A DNA stretch of 64,000 bases from Diacronema lutheri. Its lineage: Eukaryota > Haptophyta > Pavlovophyceae > Pavlovales > Pavlovaceae. The translations under genes were made by a program, and so were the position numbers. Positions 52,621 to 62,635 of this stretch are shown here, in pieces. Position 1 is the first letter of the stretch, and every line of letters starts with the position of its first letter. The notes under the pieces were generated by a model. It had not been told where the DNA came from. It made no database searches and saw nothing but the letters and a program-made list of their open reading frames with translations. Location: positions 124,001-188,000 of the forward strand of contig JAGTXO010000009.1 in NCBI GenBank assembly GCA_019448385.1, in the 5' to 3' direction.

Positions 52621-53213
52621 TCGACTGCGGACGAAGGGGCTGCGCCGAGTCGTCGGCCCTGGGCGACGATGACCTCCTCGTCGAGGTCTTCCTCCATCTC
52701 GACGTGCGAGCGCTCGTGCGATGTGCGCGCGTTAGCCGGCGGTGGCGCGCGCTCGCGCGCGCCGACCGCGCGTGGGCGCCGCTCGTCGCCGCGCGCTGGA
52801 GCCGCAGACACGTGCCGTGGGCGCGCGTGCGCGAGCTGCCGACGTGGTGCGAGCGGTACGGCCTCGCCGAGCAGCTTGCAGCGGTGAGTGCACTGAGCAC
52901 GGCCGAGCTAGTCCGGCTCATCTTCACGTTCTCGATGAACGGGCGCGAGGTGCGCTTCGTCGAGCGGCCCGACGGGCGGAGGTTTGTGCAGACCGACTGG
53001 ACGTCGCAGCTGCCGTGGCGGTTGAACGCCGACGGCACGCTGCAAGTTGATCATTACCCGCGTCATACAGTCTCGCGGCTGTCCAACTGGGGCTGGCGTA
53101 CGGCCAACGCGTACGTCGCGCTCGACTCACGCCCCGAGGCAGCGGACGGTGCGTTGCAGGACGAGCTCGACAAAGCGTGCGGTCTTCTGAGGCCATCGGC
53201 GTGCGGAGCGTGA
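52614..53213 (+). CDS. F-box protein (199 aa)
   Basis: Residues about 17-55 form an F-box: DDDLLVEVFLHLDVRALVR, then CARVSRRWRALARADRAWA. F-box proteins bind Skp1 and bring substrates to SCF ubiquitin ligases. The rest (WTSQLPWRLNADGTLQVDHY and LDELDKACGLL-like end) is a globular substrate-binding region I cannot assign. Its start codon lies inside the right target-site duplication of the LINE. The gene has therefore lost its original upstream region and must use sequence in the LINE's 3' end as promoter, or be silent. Confidence 0.75.
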   Translation: MALDCGRRGCAESSALGDDDLLVEVFLHLDVRALVRCARVSRRWRALARADRAWAPLVAARWSRRHVPWARVRELPTWCERYGLAEQLAAVSALSTAELVRLIFTFSMNGREVRFVERPDGRRFVQTDWTSQLPWRLNADGTLQVDHYPRHTVSRLSNWGWRTANAYVALDSRPEAADGALQDELDKACGLLRPSACGA

Positions 53214-53541
53214 GCAGTTTCTCGAGGGGAACTGGGAGTGCGCGCGCGCGGGAAGGGGGGTGGGGGGGGGGGGGGGGGGGGGGATAGGGAGTCGCCCCGT
53301 TGAAGACCCCCCCCCCCCCCCCCCCTTCCTTTTAAGAGTCAAAATCGCAGGATCGTCGCCCTTCGGACCTGCGCTACGCGCGATCTTTCGCTCGCTACGT
53401 TCGATGCTCCGCGGCCCTGTGGACGCCTCACTAATTTCCTGTAGCGCGTTTTCCGTTTTCCTGCTGTTTTTCCCGCCGAAAAAAAAAATCGTAAAAAAAC
53501 GCAGAAAACGGAAAACGCGCTACAGGGAACGGGCCCTACCC
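53214..53541. other. Intergenic region with G run, C run and hairpin
   Basis: It holds a G run (53262-53283), a C run (53307-53325) and the inverted repeat at 53439-53526. No gene is seen on the plus strand. Confidence 0.6.
53439..53526. repeat. Inverted repeat with 23-bp perfect arms
   Basis: CCTGTAGCGCGTTTTCCGTT and three further bases (53439-53461) pair perfectly with 53504-53526. The AT-rich centre includes an A run. It is AT-rich compared with its surroundings, which suggests a small foldback or MITE rather than a local hairpin of host sequence. Confidence 0.75.
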
Positions 53542-53730
53542 ATGCCCATAATTGTAGTTACAAAGGATCCGAGGGAAATGCGATGGCCGTCGAAGTTGCT
53601 GACCAGGTCGAATGTTGGGTGGTGCTTGCAGAACAGCTCGATCAACGTGTTGCACGCATCGGTCAGCTTGTCGTCCACCTTGTCGGGAAAAGCGGGTTCT
53701 GCCTTGGTCCACGTGCACTCGAACGCGCCG
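53527..53730 (-). pseudogene. Orphan antisense coding fragment
   Basis: On the minus strand this stretch reads as good protein: FECTWTKAEPAFPDKVDDKL, then TDACNTLIELFCKHHPTFDL and VSNFDGHRISLGSFVTTIMG. Codon third positions are mostly G/C and the composition is balanced. The plus-strand reading is poorer. No start and no continuation are visible: the left side meets the inverted repeat, the right side meets the FCP1-like gene. It looks like an internal exon piece moved here, perhaps with the hairpin element. The parent gene is not in the window. Confidence 0.45.
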
Positions 53731-54750
53731 CCCGCCCACGCCGACCCCCGTCTCAAGCTGGCGGTGCGCAAGTACCTGGTCCTGCTCGACATGAACGGAA
53801 CGATATGCTACCGCTCTGAGCAGGCCGTGAGCGGCGCAACGCCTGACCTCTACGTCCGGCACAAGTACTACTACGCGCGAGAGGGCATGCACGAGTTTGT
53901 GCGCGCGCTCGCCGGCTGCGGCGCGTTCGAGGTCTGCGTGTACAGCTCAATGATGGAACACAACGTGCGTGCCGGTCTCGACGCGATCTTCCCGCGCGAC
54001 GTGCGCCAATGCATCAGCCACGTGCTCGACCGCCGCATGAACAAGCCCGACCCGCATGGCGAGAACGAGTGGGACACGGTGCGTGACATGGAAAGGGTCT
54101 GGGCCTCGCTGCCCGGGTTTGGCCCCGAGCGCACGCTTCTCCTCGACAACGAGGCGCGCAAATTCCAAGACACGCCGCGCAACGGCATCGTCGTGCCCGA
54201 GTTTGGTGCGAGCGAGGTGCGCACGCGCAAGGGCGGCACTCTCAAGGAGCTGCAGTCGTGCCTCCTCCGCCTCGCCAAGCACGCGCCGGCCGACGTGCGC
54301 GACTACCTCGAGGCCAATCCGCCGGGCGCGTGTACTGCGGGGCCCGCCAAAGCGCCGAGTGCCGCGGACGACGACGTTGCCTCGCTCGTCGCGGCCGTGG
54401 ACTCGCTCCGCGTTGCTCCGGTGTCGCGCGCCGCAATTCCTGCTGGCACCGCGCTGCACTTTGTGTGCGTCGAAGATGGCCAGTTTGTGATGAGCAATGC
54501 CCAAGCCGGCATTCGCGTGCGCGGCACGCTGCCCGAGCGCGTGCGGCTGCAGCCCAAGATGGACTTCCACATGCTCGAGGCGCTCGTCGGCACGGACGAC
54601 CTGAGCATCGAGGTCGATGGCGCCAAGCTGAAGGCGTGGAAGGAGCAGCGGGCGCAGCATGGCGAGGCCACCGCCGCGTCGGCGTGCACACCGCCCGCGG
54701 GCGCGCCGGCAGGTGCGCCGGCGGGCGCGCCGACTGGCGATGCAAAGTGA
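53542..54750 (+). CDS. FCP1/NIF-type HAD phosphatase-like protein
   Basis: The core starts near 53750 (RKYLVLLDMNGTICYR). It has the HAD motif I region, the FCP1-typical REGMHEFVRAL and FEVCVYSSM, DRRMNK, and the motif III region LLLDNEARKF. FCP1-homology enzymes dephosphorylate RNA polymerase II tails or other Ser/Thr sites. The usual catalytic DxD reads DMN here: the second Asp is Asn. The C-terminal 130 residues (FHMLEALVGTDDLSIEVDGA) are unassigned and end in PAGAP repeats. The start at 53542 is the first ATG in frame, but its first 60 codons overlap the antisense fragment. The true 5' end may be elsewhere or lost. Confidence 0.65.
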   Translation: MPIIVVTKDPREMRWPSKLLTRSNVGWCLQNSSINVLHASVSLSSTLSGKAGSALVHVHSNAPPAHADPRLKLAVRKYLVLLDMNGTICYRSEQAVSGATPDLYVRHKYYYAREGMHEFVRALAGCGAFEVCVYSSMMEHNVRAGLDAIFPRDVRQCISHVLDRRMNKPDPHGENEWDTVRDMERVWASLPGFGPERTLLLDNEARKFQDTPRNGIVVPEFGASEVRTRKGGTLKELQSCLLRLAKHAPADVRDYLEANPPGACTAGPAKAPSAADDDVASLVAAVDSLRVAPVSRAAIPAGTALHFVCVEDGQFVMSNAQAGIRVRGTLPERVRLQPKMDFHMLEALVGTDDLSIEVDGAKLKAWKEQRAQHGEATAASACTPPAGAPAGAPAGAPTGDAK

Positions 54751-54830
54751 GCAGCGTCACGTGAGTGGGCAAGACGCATCAGTCATGTAATCCCAACGCC
54801 GCTTTCGGGTGCGCATTCCCGTGCGGCGCC

Positions 54831-55889
54831 ATGGCTGTCACGCCTCAGCGCCGGAACACCGCGCGCTCCCTCGCTCTGCTCTCCTTCCCAGAGCACGGAA
54901 CGTTCATGCTCATCATCCTCGTCCAGGAAAGATTCCGCGAGCTTTTTTTGGGCGCTGCACTCCTCGGGAGGCTCCGGGGAGAGCGGGATTTTTTATTTCT
55001 GGTCTTTGCGAGCCCGTCCGAGAACCCGCGGAACGCGGACAAGGCGCTCATCCTCAGCCTCGTTACGGCGATGGACAAGGCGCTCATCCTCAACCTCGCG
55101 CACGAGCTCGTACTCGTGCAGGGCTCGCCCGAGGCCCTGAGCAAGCGCCGTAACGAGGTCCTTTGTAAGCTCGTCGTCGCGCTCCGCCGGATCCCCGCGG
55201 TGCAGCGCCCGCAGCGCGCACAGCTCGCGGAGATGGACAAGCTCTCGGCTTTGTTCGGACTCGGCCGGCTCGCACTGAGCGCGCGGGCGCCGCCGCACGC
55301 CAAGCCAAATCTCGCCGTGTTCGGCTCCGCCGTTAACGCTCTCGACGGCCGCGCGCTGCGCGAACAGGCCAAGCTGCGCAAGGGCGGCGGCGGTAGCGGC
55401 GGCGGCGGTGCAAAGCAGCGGCTCGCGCTGGTTGCGCCACAGCGCAGCGGCGGCGGCGGCGGCGGCCGGCGTTGCGCAGCGGCCGCGGCCGTTGCCAAGA
55501 GCGTGCGCATGGCAATCGCAAAGAGACCGCGCGGCGGCGGCGCGCGCTCCGGCACCAAGTTCTCGCACCACGAGCTCGAGTCGAGCGGCTCGCCGCCCGG
55601 CCTTGCGCCGCCCACGGCTGACGATCTCGCCGAGGCCGATGAGCTCTTCGCGATCAGTCAAGCTGACATCCACCAGCAGTTTGACCTGATGCTCGACTTT
55701 GACGCGGTGGTCACGCCGGTCACCCTCTCCGTCGCGTCGACGGAGGGCTTCGTCGGCGCGGCTTCGCTCGACTGGAGCATGCTCGACGGCTCCGACTGCG
55801 ATGCTGCACCGGCGCACGCGCCCGAGGACGACCAGTTTGCGGCCATCCTGCGCACCCTCGACTCGGTCGAGATGTCGCTCGTCCTCTAG
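54831..55889 (+). CDS. Hypothetical protein with Gly-rich middle and acidic C-terminus (352 aa)
   Basis: The ATG at 54831 has a good context (GCCATGG). A hydrophobic start region is followed by helical sequence (LILNLAHELVLVQGSPEALS, then EVLCKLVVALRRI). Next come a basic Gly-rich linker (GGGGSGGGG...KRPRGGGARSGTKF) and an acidic, Phe/Leu-dotted C-terminus (DDLAEADELFAIS, FDLMLDFDAVV). The acidic C-terminus with a basic middle would suit a nuclear regulator with an activation region, but no DNA-binding domain is recognised. It ends 88 bp before the converging glycosyltransferase gene. Confidence 0.6.
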   Translation: MAVTPQRRNTARSLALLSFPEHGTFMLIILVQERFRELFLGAALLGRLRGERDFLFLVFASPSENPRNADKALILSLVTAMDKALILNLAHELVLVQGSPEALSKRRNEVLCKLVVALRRIPAVQRPQRAQLAEMDKLSALFGLGRLALSARAPPHAKPNLAVFGSAVNALDGRALREQAKLRKGGGGSGGGGAKQRLALVAPQRSGGGGGGRRCAAAAAVAKSVRMAIAKRPRGGGARSGTKFSHHELESSGSPPGLAPPTADDLAEADELFAISQADIHQQFDLMLDFDAVVTPVTLSVASTEGFVGAASLDWSMLDGSDCDAAPAHAPEDDQFAAILRTLDSVEMSLVL

Positions 55890-55977
55890 GCTCGTCCGTG
55901 CCGAACCAAGGGCTACTTGCGCGCGAGAGACGCTGGGCTGCGCGATTGATCCTGACGACTGACAGACGCGGCCGTTG

Positions 55978-58071
55978 TCAGCTCCCTGCGGCGGCCCCTG
56001 ACGGCGGCCGCGCTTGCGGCGGCGTAGCGGCTCCTGCGCGTGCCCTGCGCGAGAGGCCGCACAGGTAAGAGCCCTGCTGGCCGAGCAGGTGCGGGCAACA
56101 AGTGTGCCGCGCGCGGCAGGGGGCGCCGTCGCACTCGCACCGCGCGCCATCGGCAAACTCGACGGTAGCGAGCGGTACGGCCGGCGCGCCGTCCTCACTC
56201 TCCGGCTCGACGAGTGGCGGCAGCCTTTCGCCAGCCGCGCGCAGACTGGGCGGCGCGTCCACGAATGGGGCCGGCGCCATCGGCACGCCATCGCTCGCGC
56301 GCGCCACGTGCGCGGCCGCGCCGTGCGCCTCGTGCTGCCTGAGCTGCTCAAAGTAGTCGAGATAGTAGTGCGTCACGTTGTCCACGTGCCCGTAGTGCGG
56401 CACCCAGCTCTGCAGAGACGCCTCCCTCGCCGCGATCTCTCGCGCCGCGCTCTGCGCCGAGTGGCCTGCCGCGACGAGAGCGTCGAGCTCGCCCGGCCCC
56501 GGCGGCACGCGCACGTGCGACAGGTCGGCGCGCTCGGCGACGAGCGACGCGCCGATCGGCGGCTGGCTGAGCGCGAGCGGCTCCTCGTCCTCGGTCCCCT
56601 CCTCGCCGTCGCCGTCGCCGTCACCGTCAGCCACGCCGCCGCCGTCGCCGCCGCCGCCGTGCGTGCGCGCGCGCGCGGCCGCGGCCGCGGCCGCGGCCGC
56701 GCGCAGCGTGCGGCGCGGGCTGTGGGCGTACGAACTTGCGCGCTGGTCGGCCGCGGGCAGCGCCTTCTTGTGCGCCATCCACGCGTCCCACAGCGCAAAG
56801 AGGCGGCCACCGTCAACGGTCGGGTCCGCCTTGCGCGCGGCAATGGCCTCGGACACGAAGAGCTGCGCGGCGTGCTCGGCGGTGAGCATAAGCGGGCCGC
56901 CATCGTGCGTCTCGCCCGCGTCACGCCAGTAGAGCTCGGGATTGCCGTAACCGTGCGGCCAGTCAATATGGCGCAGATTGTGATTGATGAGCCGCTCGCG
57001 CAGCTCGGGCGCAGCCATCAGCGCCGTCTGCACCACCGCCTCGTCCGAGAGGAAGGTGTGCCGGAAGCCGCGCACGATGCGGCTCGCGGCAGGGTGGGTG
57101 AGCAGCGCCGCGGCAGCGTCAGCGTGCAGCGCGACCCACTGCGAGCCGTGCAGCACCGCGGCGTCGGCCGGGAGGCGCGCGAGCGCGAACGGCACGCGGC
57201 CGTAGATGATTGGTCCAGACCGCCCGTAGCAGCACCGCCGGTGGTTTGGGAAGAGGTCGGCCGCCGTCGCGTTGAGCACCGCGAAGCCGTGCCCTCCGCA
57301 CTGAAGGAAGGTGAGCTTGCGCAGCTCCGCGTGCATCTCCCACCGGAAGCTGTCCGACGCCTTCGTCTTCACGCCGACGAACGAGCGGCGCGCGGCGGCG
57401 AAGGGCGCAAAGAAGGCGGACAGCTCCGGCTCGGTGCGCAGCAGCAGGTCCGTGTCGCTCAGGTTGATCAGGTAGTCGAAGCCGCGCCAGCCCGGCCCGC
57501 GCACACCGTAAAGCGCGGTCGCAATGCCGTCGAGCAGCGCGTCGACCATCGAGAAGCCGCCCCACTGCACGCGGTGGCGCGTGGCCATTAGGTGGACGTT
57601 GGCGTGTGCCTCAACCGCCGTGCGCAGCCGCTCGACCATCCCCGCGTCCGCCTTGAGGTCGGCGTGCAGCAGCCAGAGGTGGCGCGGCGCCTGCGCCGCG
57701 TGCAGCAGCCGCACGACCGTCTCGTCGGCAAACGGGCGCGAGAGGAGGACGAAAAAGGCGAAGACGGGAGCCCGCAAGCCACCGGGCAGCGGCGACGCCG
57801 CTCGCACCGCGGGGAACGCTACGCGCTCCACCGCCGGCTCGCGCGGCTCGGGCGACGCACGTGCGGCGCGCACGGCCGCCGTGCAGCCCTCAAACGCCGT
57901 GCCTGCCGTTACCTCGGCGTCCTCAAAGTCGAGCCAGCGGGGCCGCCAGCCGCCCGCATCGTGCACCGACGCGCTGGCCTCGACGTCCGCGCCGCGCGCC
58001 GGCGGCGCGCGCGGCTCCGACCCCGCCCCCGCCGTGGCCGCGAGGAGGGCGACCGCGGGGAACGCCGCCAT
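55978..58071 (-). CDS. GT14-family glycosyltransferase (xylosyl- or core-2/I-branching type), 697 aa
   Basis: From the ATG at 58071 the protein has a short hydrophobic start (AAFPAVALLAATAG), as for a secreted or type II Golgi protein. The GT14 domain reads VFAFFVLLSRPFADETVVRL, HADLKAD, VQWGGFSMVDALL, FDYLINLSDTDLLLR, GSQWVALHADAAAALL and FLSDEAVVQTAL. Such enzymes transfer xylose or GlcNAc from UDP-sugars to glycoproteins in the Golgi. The C-terminal 220 residues hold an Ala run, an Asp/Gly run and a Cys-rich end (CECDGAPCRARHTCCPHLL). Acceptor specificity cannot be read from the sequence. It shares a 21-bp start-to-start spacing with the next gene. Confidence 0.8.
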   Translation of the reverse strand: MAAFPAVALLAATAGAGSEPRAPPARGADVEASASVHDAGGWRPRWLDFEDAEVTAGTAFEGCTAAVRAARASPEPREPAVERVAFPAVRAASPLPGGLRAPVFAFFVLLSRPFADETVVRLLHAAQAPRHLWLLHADLKADAGMVERLRTAVEAHANVHLMATRHRVQWGGFSMVDALLDGIATALYGVRGPGWRGFDYLINLSDTDLLLRTEPELSAFFAPFAAARRSFVGVKTKASDSFRWEMHAELRKLTFLQCGGHGFAVLNATAADLFPNHRRCCYGRSGPIIYGRVPFALARLPADAAVLHGSQWVALHADAAAALLTHPAASRIVRGFRHTFLSDEAVVQTALMAAPELRERLINHNLRHIDWPHGYGNPELYWRDAGETHDGGPLMLTAEHAAQLFVSEAIAARKADPTVDGGRLFALWDAWMAHKKALPAADQRASSYAHSPRRTLRAAAAAAAAARARTHGGGGDGGGVADGDGDGDGEEGTEDEEPLALSQPPIGASLVAERADLSHVRVPPGPGELDALVAAGHSAQSAAREIAAREASLQSWVPHYGHVDNVTHYYLDYFEQLRQHEAHGAAAHVARASDGVPMAPAPFVDAPPSLRAAGERLPPLVEPESEDGAPAVPLATVEFADGARCECDGAPCRARHTCCPHLLGQQGSYLCGLSRRARAGAATPPQARPPSGAAAGS

Positions 58072-58092
58072 CGCCGGCGGTTTCGGGGTGCG
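58072..58092. promoter_or_regulatory. 21-bp gap between divergent start codons
   Basis: The start codons of the glycosyltransferase (58071, minus) and the coiled-coil protein (58093, plus) are 21 bp apart. Their leaders must overlap or be almost absent, unless the plus-strand protein starts at the later ATG at 58114. Confidence 0.5.
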
Positions 58093-60425
58093 ATGGAGCG
58101 CGCGATCGGATGCATGGCGTCCGGCCTGCACGTCGCGCTGCCCGCCGCGCCGTACCCGACGCACGCGCGCAAGCCGCCCGCGCATCTGCGCGCCGACGCG
58201 ATCGCGACGCCGCCGATCCGGCTGGCCGGCCCGCGCGGCCGCGCGCTCGCCGGCGTGCGGCCGCCGCGCCCGCACAGCGCCGAGCGGCCGCTCGGGCCGC
58301 CGCCGCAGGGCGCGGCGCGCGAGGCGGCGCGCGGCGTCCGGGTTGCAGTGGAGCTGGCGGAAAGCTTTGCCGATGTGCTCTCTAGCGAGCGCGCCGACGG
58401 CGGCACGCTCTCGCCGCGCACCGCCGGCCGGATGCTCGCCGACGCGGCGCGCGCGGCCGGGCTCGACGCGCGCGACGCGGACGGCGCGTCGGTGGCGGAG
58501 CGCGGCGCGGGCATCGTCGAGGTGGACTCGTTTGGAGCGCTGCGCGCGCTCCACGCCGAGGTGGGCGCGCTGCAGCGCTCCGCCGCTGCGCTCAGGCGGC
58601 GCGCGCCCGCGGCGAACGACTCGACGCGCCGCATCGCGCTCGCCGGCGCCGCGCTCCCGCCTTCCGGCGCGCTGGGCGGCACGCCGCCATTCTTGGCCGG
58701 CACGCTGGGCGGCGGCGTGCTCCGGCAGCCCGGCGTGCTCGCACCCGCCGGCTCCGCCCTCGCGGGCGTGCTCGCCATCGAGATCGAGTGGCGCGAAGCG
58801 ATGGCGCTCACCGACGGCCACGCGCCGCGCCCGCGCGCGCGCACGGCGGCGTGCGCGCGCGCGCTGCGCGCGCTCGCCACGCTGCCGTCGCCATTCAGCT
58901 CGCTGCTCCCTGACCTGTGCGACGAGCTGCAGCGCTGCATCTTCTCCGACCAACTCGCGCCCTTCGAGTACCGCGCCGACCGGCTCGGCCGCGCCACCGC
59001 GCCGGACGGCGCGGCGCGGCTGCCGCCGCCCGAGCTGCGCGCGGCCGGCGGCGCGCAGCGGACGGTCGGAGTCGTGAGCGTGCCCGCCGACCCGTTCGCC
59101 GCCGCGCGCACGCGCGCCGCCGCCGAACCCGGCGCCGAGCGTCGCGCGCTCGGGTACGCGCTGCCGTGGCACGAGGTTGCGGAGGCCCTCATCGCGTTGC
59201 ATTCCGAGGCGGAGCTGCGCGACGCGCGGCGCGAGGCGGACGAGGCGTCGGCGCGCGCGGACGCGGCGGCGGCGCTCGCGCGCGCCGAGACGAGCCGCGC
59301 GCAGCGCGCCGAGGCAAAGCTCGCGCACTTCGATGCGAGCGTCTCGCGGCGGCGCGCAACGGTCGAGCGGCTGCTCGTGCGACTCGCGCGCGCGGAGGAC
59401 GAGGCGGCTGAGCGCGGGCGCGCGCTCACGTACGTGCTCGCGACGCGCGACGCGGCGACGGAGCAGCTCATCGCCGAGCAGACGAGCGCCGAGGCCGCGC
59501 GCGCCGGCGCGTCCTTCGCCTCGCGCCGCACAGCCGAGCTCGAGCGTGCGCTCTCGAGCGTCCTGCCGCATCGCGCCGTCGAGCAGCTGCGCTCGGAGCG
59601 CGAGGCGCTGCGCGCGGCGCTCGCGGCGTACCACGAGCTACTCCTCGCGATCGTGCCGCCCGCCACCACCGCCACCGCCGCTGCGCCGCTCGGCGGCGTG
59701 CCGTACGCCGTGCCCGCCGCGGGCGCGCGCGCCGGGCCCGCATGGCAGCACCTAAGTGAGCACGCGGCGTGGCTTGGGGCGCGCTCGCTCGCCATCGAAC
59801 GCGAGCTGCGCGCGCTGCACGCCGAGCTGGGCAGGCGGCGTGGCATGCGCACCGCCGCGCCGTCCGGCGACGACGGCGGCGGCGTGGCTGGCGCGCACGC
59901 GCACCTTGGCCGGGCGCACGCGCGCCCGCTCGACGAGGCGCGCCGCGCGGCCGGCGCGGCGGCGGAGCTGCGAGGCGGCGCGCACGCGGCGGGCCCGCCG
60001 GCGCCCGCGCGGCGGCGCGCGCCGCGCCACCCGCTCGTCTGGCACGCGCTGCGCGCCGCGACGAGCGCGATCGCGCCGCTCTGGTCGCGCGCGCCCGACA
60101 CACCGCGAAGGGAGGCGGACACACCGCGAAGGGAGGCGGACACACCGCGAAGGGAGGCGGACACACCGCGAAGGGAGGCGGACACACCGCGAAGGGAGGC
60201 GGACGCACCGCGAAGGGAGGCGGACGCACGGCGCGGCCTCCGCAGCGACGCGCGCGACTACGGCGCACTCGGCGCGGCGGGCCGGCTCGAGCTCGTGCGC
60301 GACGGGCACGTGCTGCCGCTCAACGCGGCGTACGCGCTCACGCCGCGGCCTGACGAGGCGAGGCAGCGCCTGGCCGACACGATGGCGGCAATTGCGCGCA
60401 TGCGCCCGGACGCCGTCACCGACGT

Positions 60426-60458
<33 letters not shown>

Positions 60459-62508
60459 CATTCGCGCGACGGCCGGCGAAGCGGGCGAGGGCGCGTTGCC
60501 GCGCGGCGCCAAGGCGCCGATCGCGCGCATGCGCCCGGTGCAGCGGGGCGGCTCATCCAGCGCGCTGCTCCCGGACAGTCCGGCTCTGCCGCCGCGCCCG
60601 CCGACGCTCTTTCGCCTTGCGCTGCTCGGCTCCTCCGATTCGGTGCACGCCGTCGCGCGGCCGCAGCAGGTGCAGCCGCAGGGGCAGCACAGCCCATCGC
60701 ACGACGGGCCGCCCACGCATCGCAGCGTGTCGTCCACGCACGGCGGCGACGGCGCCCTCCCCTTGATTGCCCTCCCCGCGATCCTACCCACGCGGCTCGA
60801 CCTACACGCGGGCACGGCCGAGCTCGTCGCGCAGCTCAGCGCCGCACTCCTCGCCGCCGTCGAGCCGAGCCGGCACCCCGACGCCGTGCGCGAGCGCGGC
60901 ACGATCGTCGACCTACGCGCCCACTTGCCCCACTGCGCGGGCCAGCTGCTCGCGGGCGGAGGCGCGGCGGCCGCGCGACGCGCCCAACGTGCGCACACCG
61001 CGTCGGCACGCGTCGTCGACGGTGCCGCCCTCGCCGACGGCGCGCTCGTCCTCTTCGTGCCCCTCGGCTGGGGCCGCGCGGAGGTGAGCCGCGCGCTCTG
61101 GGCCGCGGGCTCGGCCGGCGCGCCGCTCGCCGCGCCGCTCGGGCCGGGCGTCGCGCCGCCGCGTCGATATGTGCGCGCGCGCGCGCTGAGCGCCGTCCAG
61201 CTGCGCGCCCTTGCGTGCGACTTTTGGGCGTGGCGCACGGCCGGCGCGCCGGACGCGGCCGGCGGAGCCGAAGCAGCCGCCGCGGCCGCGGCCGACGTCG
61301 GCGCGCATGCGCCAACGTCGGCCGGCGCGCGCGACAGCGTTGCTGCCTCGCGCGCGCACGGCCTGCGGCATAGCGGCTCGTTGCGCGACGCGCTGTGGGC
61401 ATGGTGCGCCGAACGCGCCGCGTCGGGCGCCGCGCTGCCATCCGACCCGCCCGCGCCCGCGCCTTCTTCCGCCGAGGCGCGTGCGAGCGCGCTCGCGTAC
61501 GCACTGCACGAGGCCTTCCGCCGACACGGCCTCTCCGAGCCGACGGCGGCGCTCCTCTCCGACGCGCTCTCGGCCGCGTGCGCAGAGCGCGTGTGGCGCG
61601 ATCTGCACGCGGCGCTCGCGCAGCTGCGCGGCGCGTGCGCGGCCAAGGCGCACCGGCAGGGCGCGCCTGCGCCCGCGGGCGCGCCCGCGCCCGCGCCCGT
61701 GCCGCTGCCGCTCGGCACCTTCTTGCGCGTGCTCGCCGGCCCGGCGGGCGCGCCGTTTGGGATGCGCACGCCGAGTGCGCTCCTCGCGCTCGTGCTCGCC
61801 GCCTTCCCCGACGCTCTCGCACACACAGCCGGCAGCATGCCGCCGATGGCCGCGAGCGGCAGCGCTCAGCCGTTGGGCGACGCGGAGGCGGAGGCGGCGT
61901 TGCCCAAGGCGGGGCACGGCCCGCCGGTGCACTGGGCGTCGCACCTCAGCGCCACGGCGCTCGCCCTGCCCACGTCGGGCGGCGCGCGCCCGCTCGCGTC
62001 CGCGCTGTGCGCCTCGTTTCGCGAGGCCTACACGGCGCTTCTCCCCGCCCTGCGCGCCGCGATGCTCGCGCGTTCGGACGGCGCCGGGCGGGAGAAGGGC
62101 GAGGGCGGGTTGCTCGATTTCAAGCAGGCGCGCGCGCTCGTGCTCGCGGCCGATGGCGGCATCGCGCTCGCAGACGCCACCGACCTCGCCGCGCGTGGCT
62201 TTGGTGCGCCGTCAGCCGCCGCGCTCGACGGTGCGGCCGATGCGCTGCGGCTGCCGGCGGAGGTGTGGCACGCGCAGCTCGTGCTCTCGGGGCCGCTCAG
62301 GCGCTCGGGCACGGATGGCGACGCGGGCAAGGCCGTGCGCGGCGCGCACAGGAGGCAGAGCGCGCTCAGCGGCGCGGCCCCGCGCGCGCTGCTGCCCGCC
62401 GGCGCGGGTGGCTCGCCGCCCGGCCCGTCGTCTGGCCCTGTGCGCCGTGTACGCGCCAGCGTGTCCGAGGGCATGCGCGATGGGCCTCCATCTCGTTTGC
62501 TGGAGTGA
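58093..62508 (+). CDS. Large coiled-coil protein (1,471 aa)
   Basis: One open frame from 58093 to a stop at 62508. The middle (about 59160-59850) is a long Arg/Glu/Ala coiled coil (EAELRDARREADEASARADA). It is preceded by a globular patch with FSSLLPDLCDELQRCIFSD. A 21-bp repeat encodes TPRREAD six times. The C-terminal half has several helical patches (ALAYALHEAFRRHGLSEPTA, FLRVLAGPAGAPFGM, LLDFKQARALVLAADGG). The layout recalls axonemal or centrosomal coiled-coil proteins such as TSNAXIP1; this is a weak inference. Small introns inside cannot be excluded. It converges on the next gene, 127 bp apart. Confidence 0.65.
60097..60240 (+). repeat. 21-bp coding repeat (TPRREAD), six units plus a degenerate one
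   Basis: GACACACCGCGAAGGGAGGC and one more base form the unit. The last full unit has an A-to-G change (TPR to APR) and the final one is partial. It stays in frame in the coiled-coil protein. Confidence 0.9.
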
Positions 62509-62573
62509 GTTGAATGGACACGTTCCGCACAACCGACGGTCGTCGTGAATGCGTGCAGATGGTCGTTCGGAGA

Positions 62574-62627
62574 ATTTTCAGCTGAGCGGAATGCATGAGC
62601 AACAAACTCGTTTTCAGCTGAGCGGAA
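62574..62627. repeat. 17-bp direct repeat in the 3' intergenic gap
   Basis: TTTTCAGCTGAGCGGAA occurs at 62574-62590 and again at 62611-62627, between the converging genes. The inner CAGCTG is a palindrome. Confidence 0.7.
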
Positions 62628-62635
62628 CACGCGTG

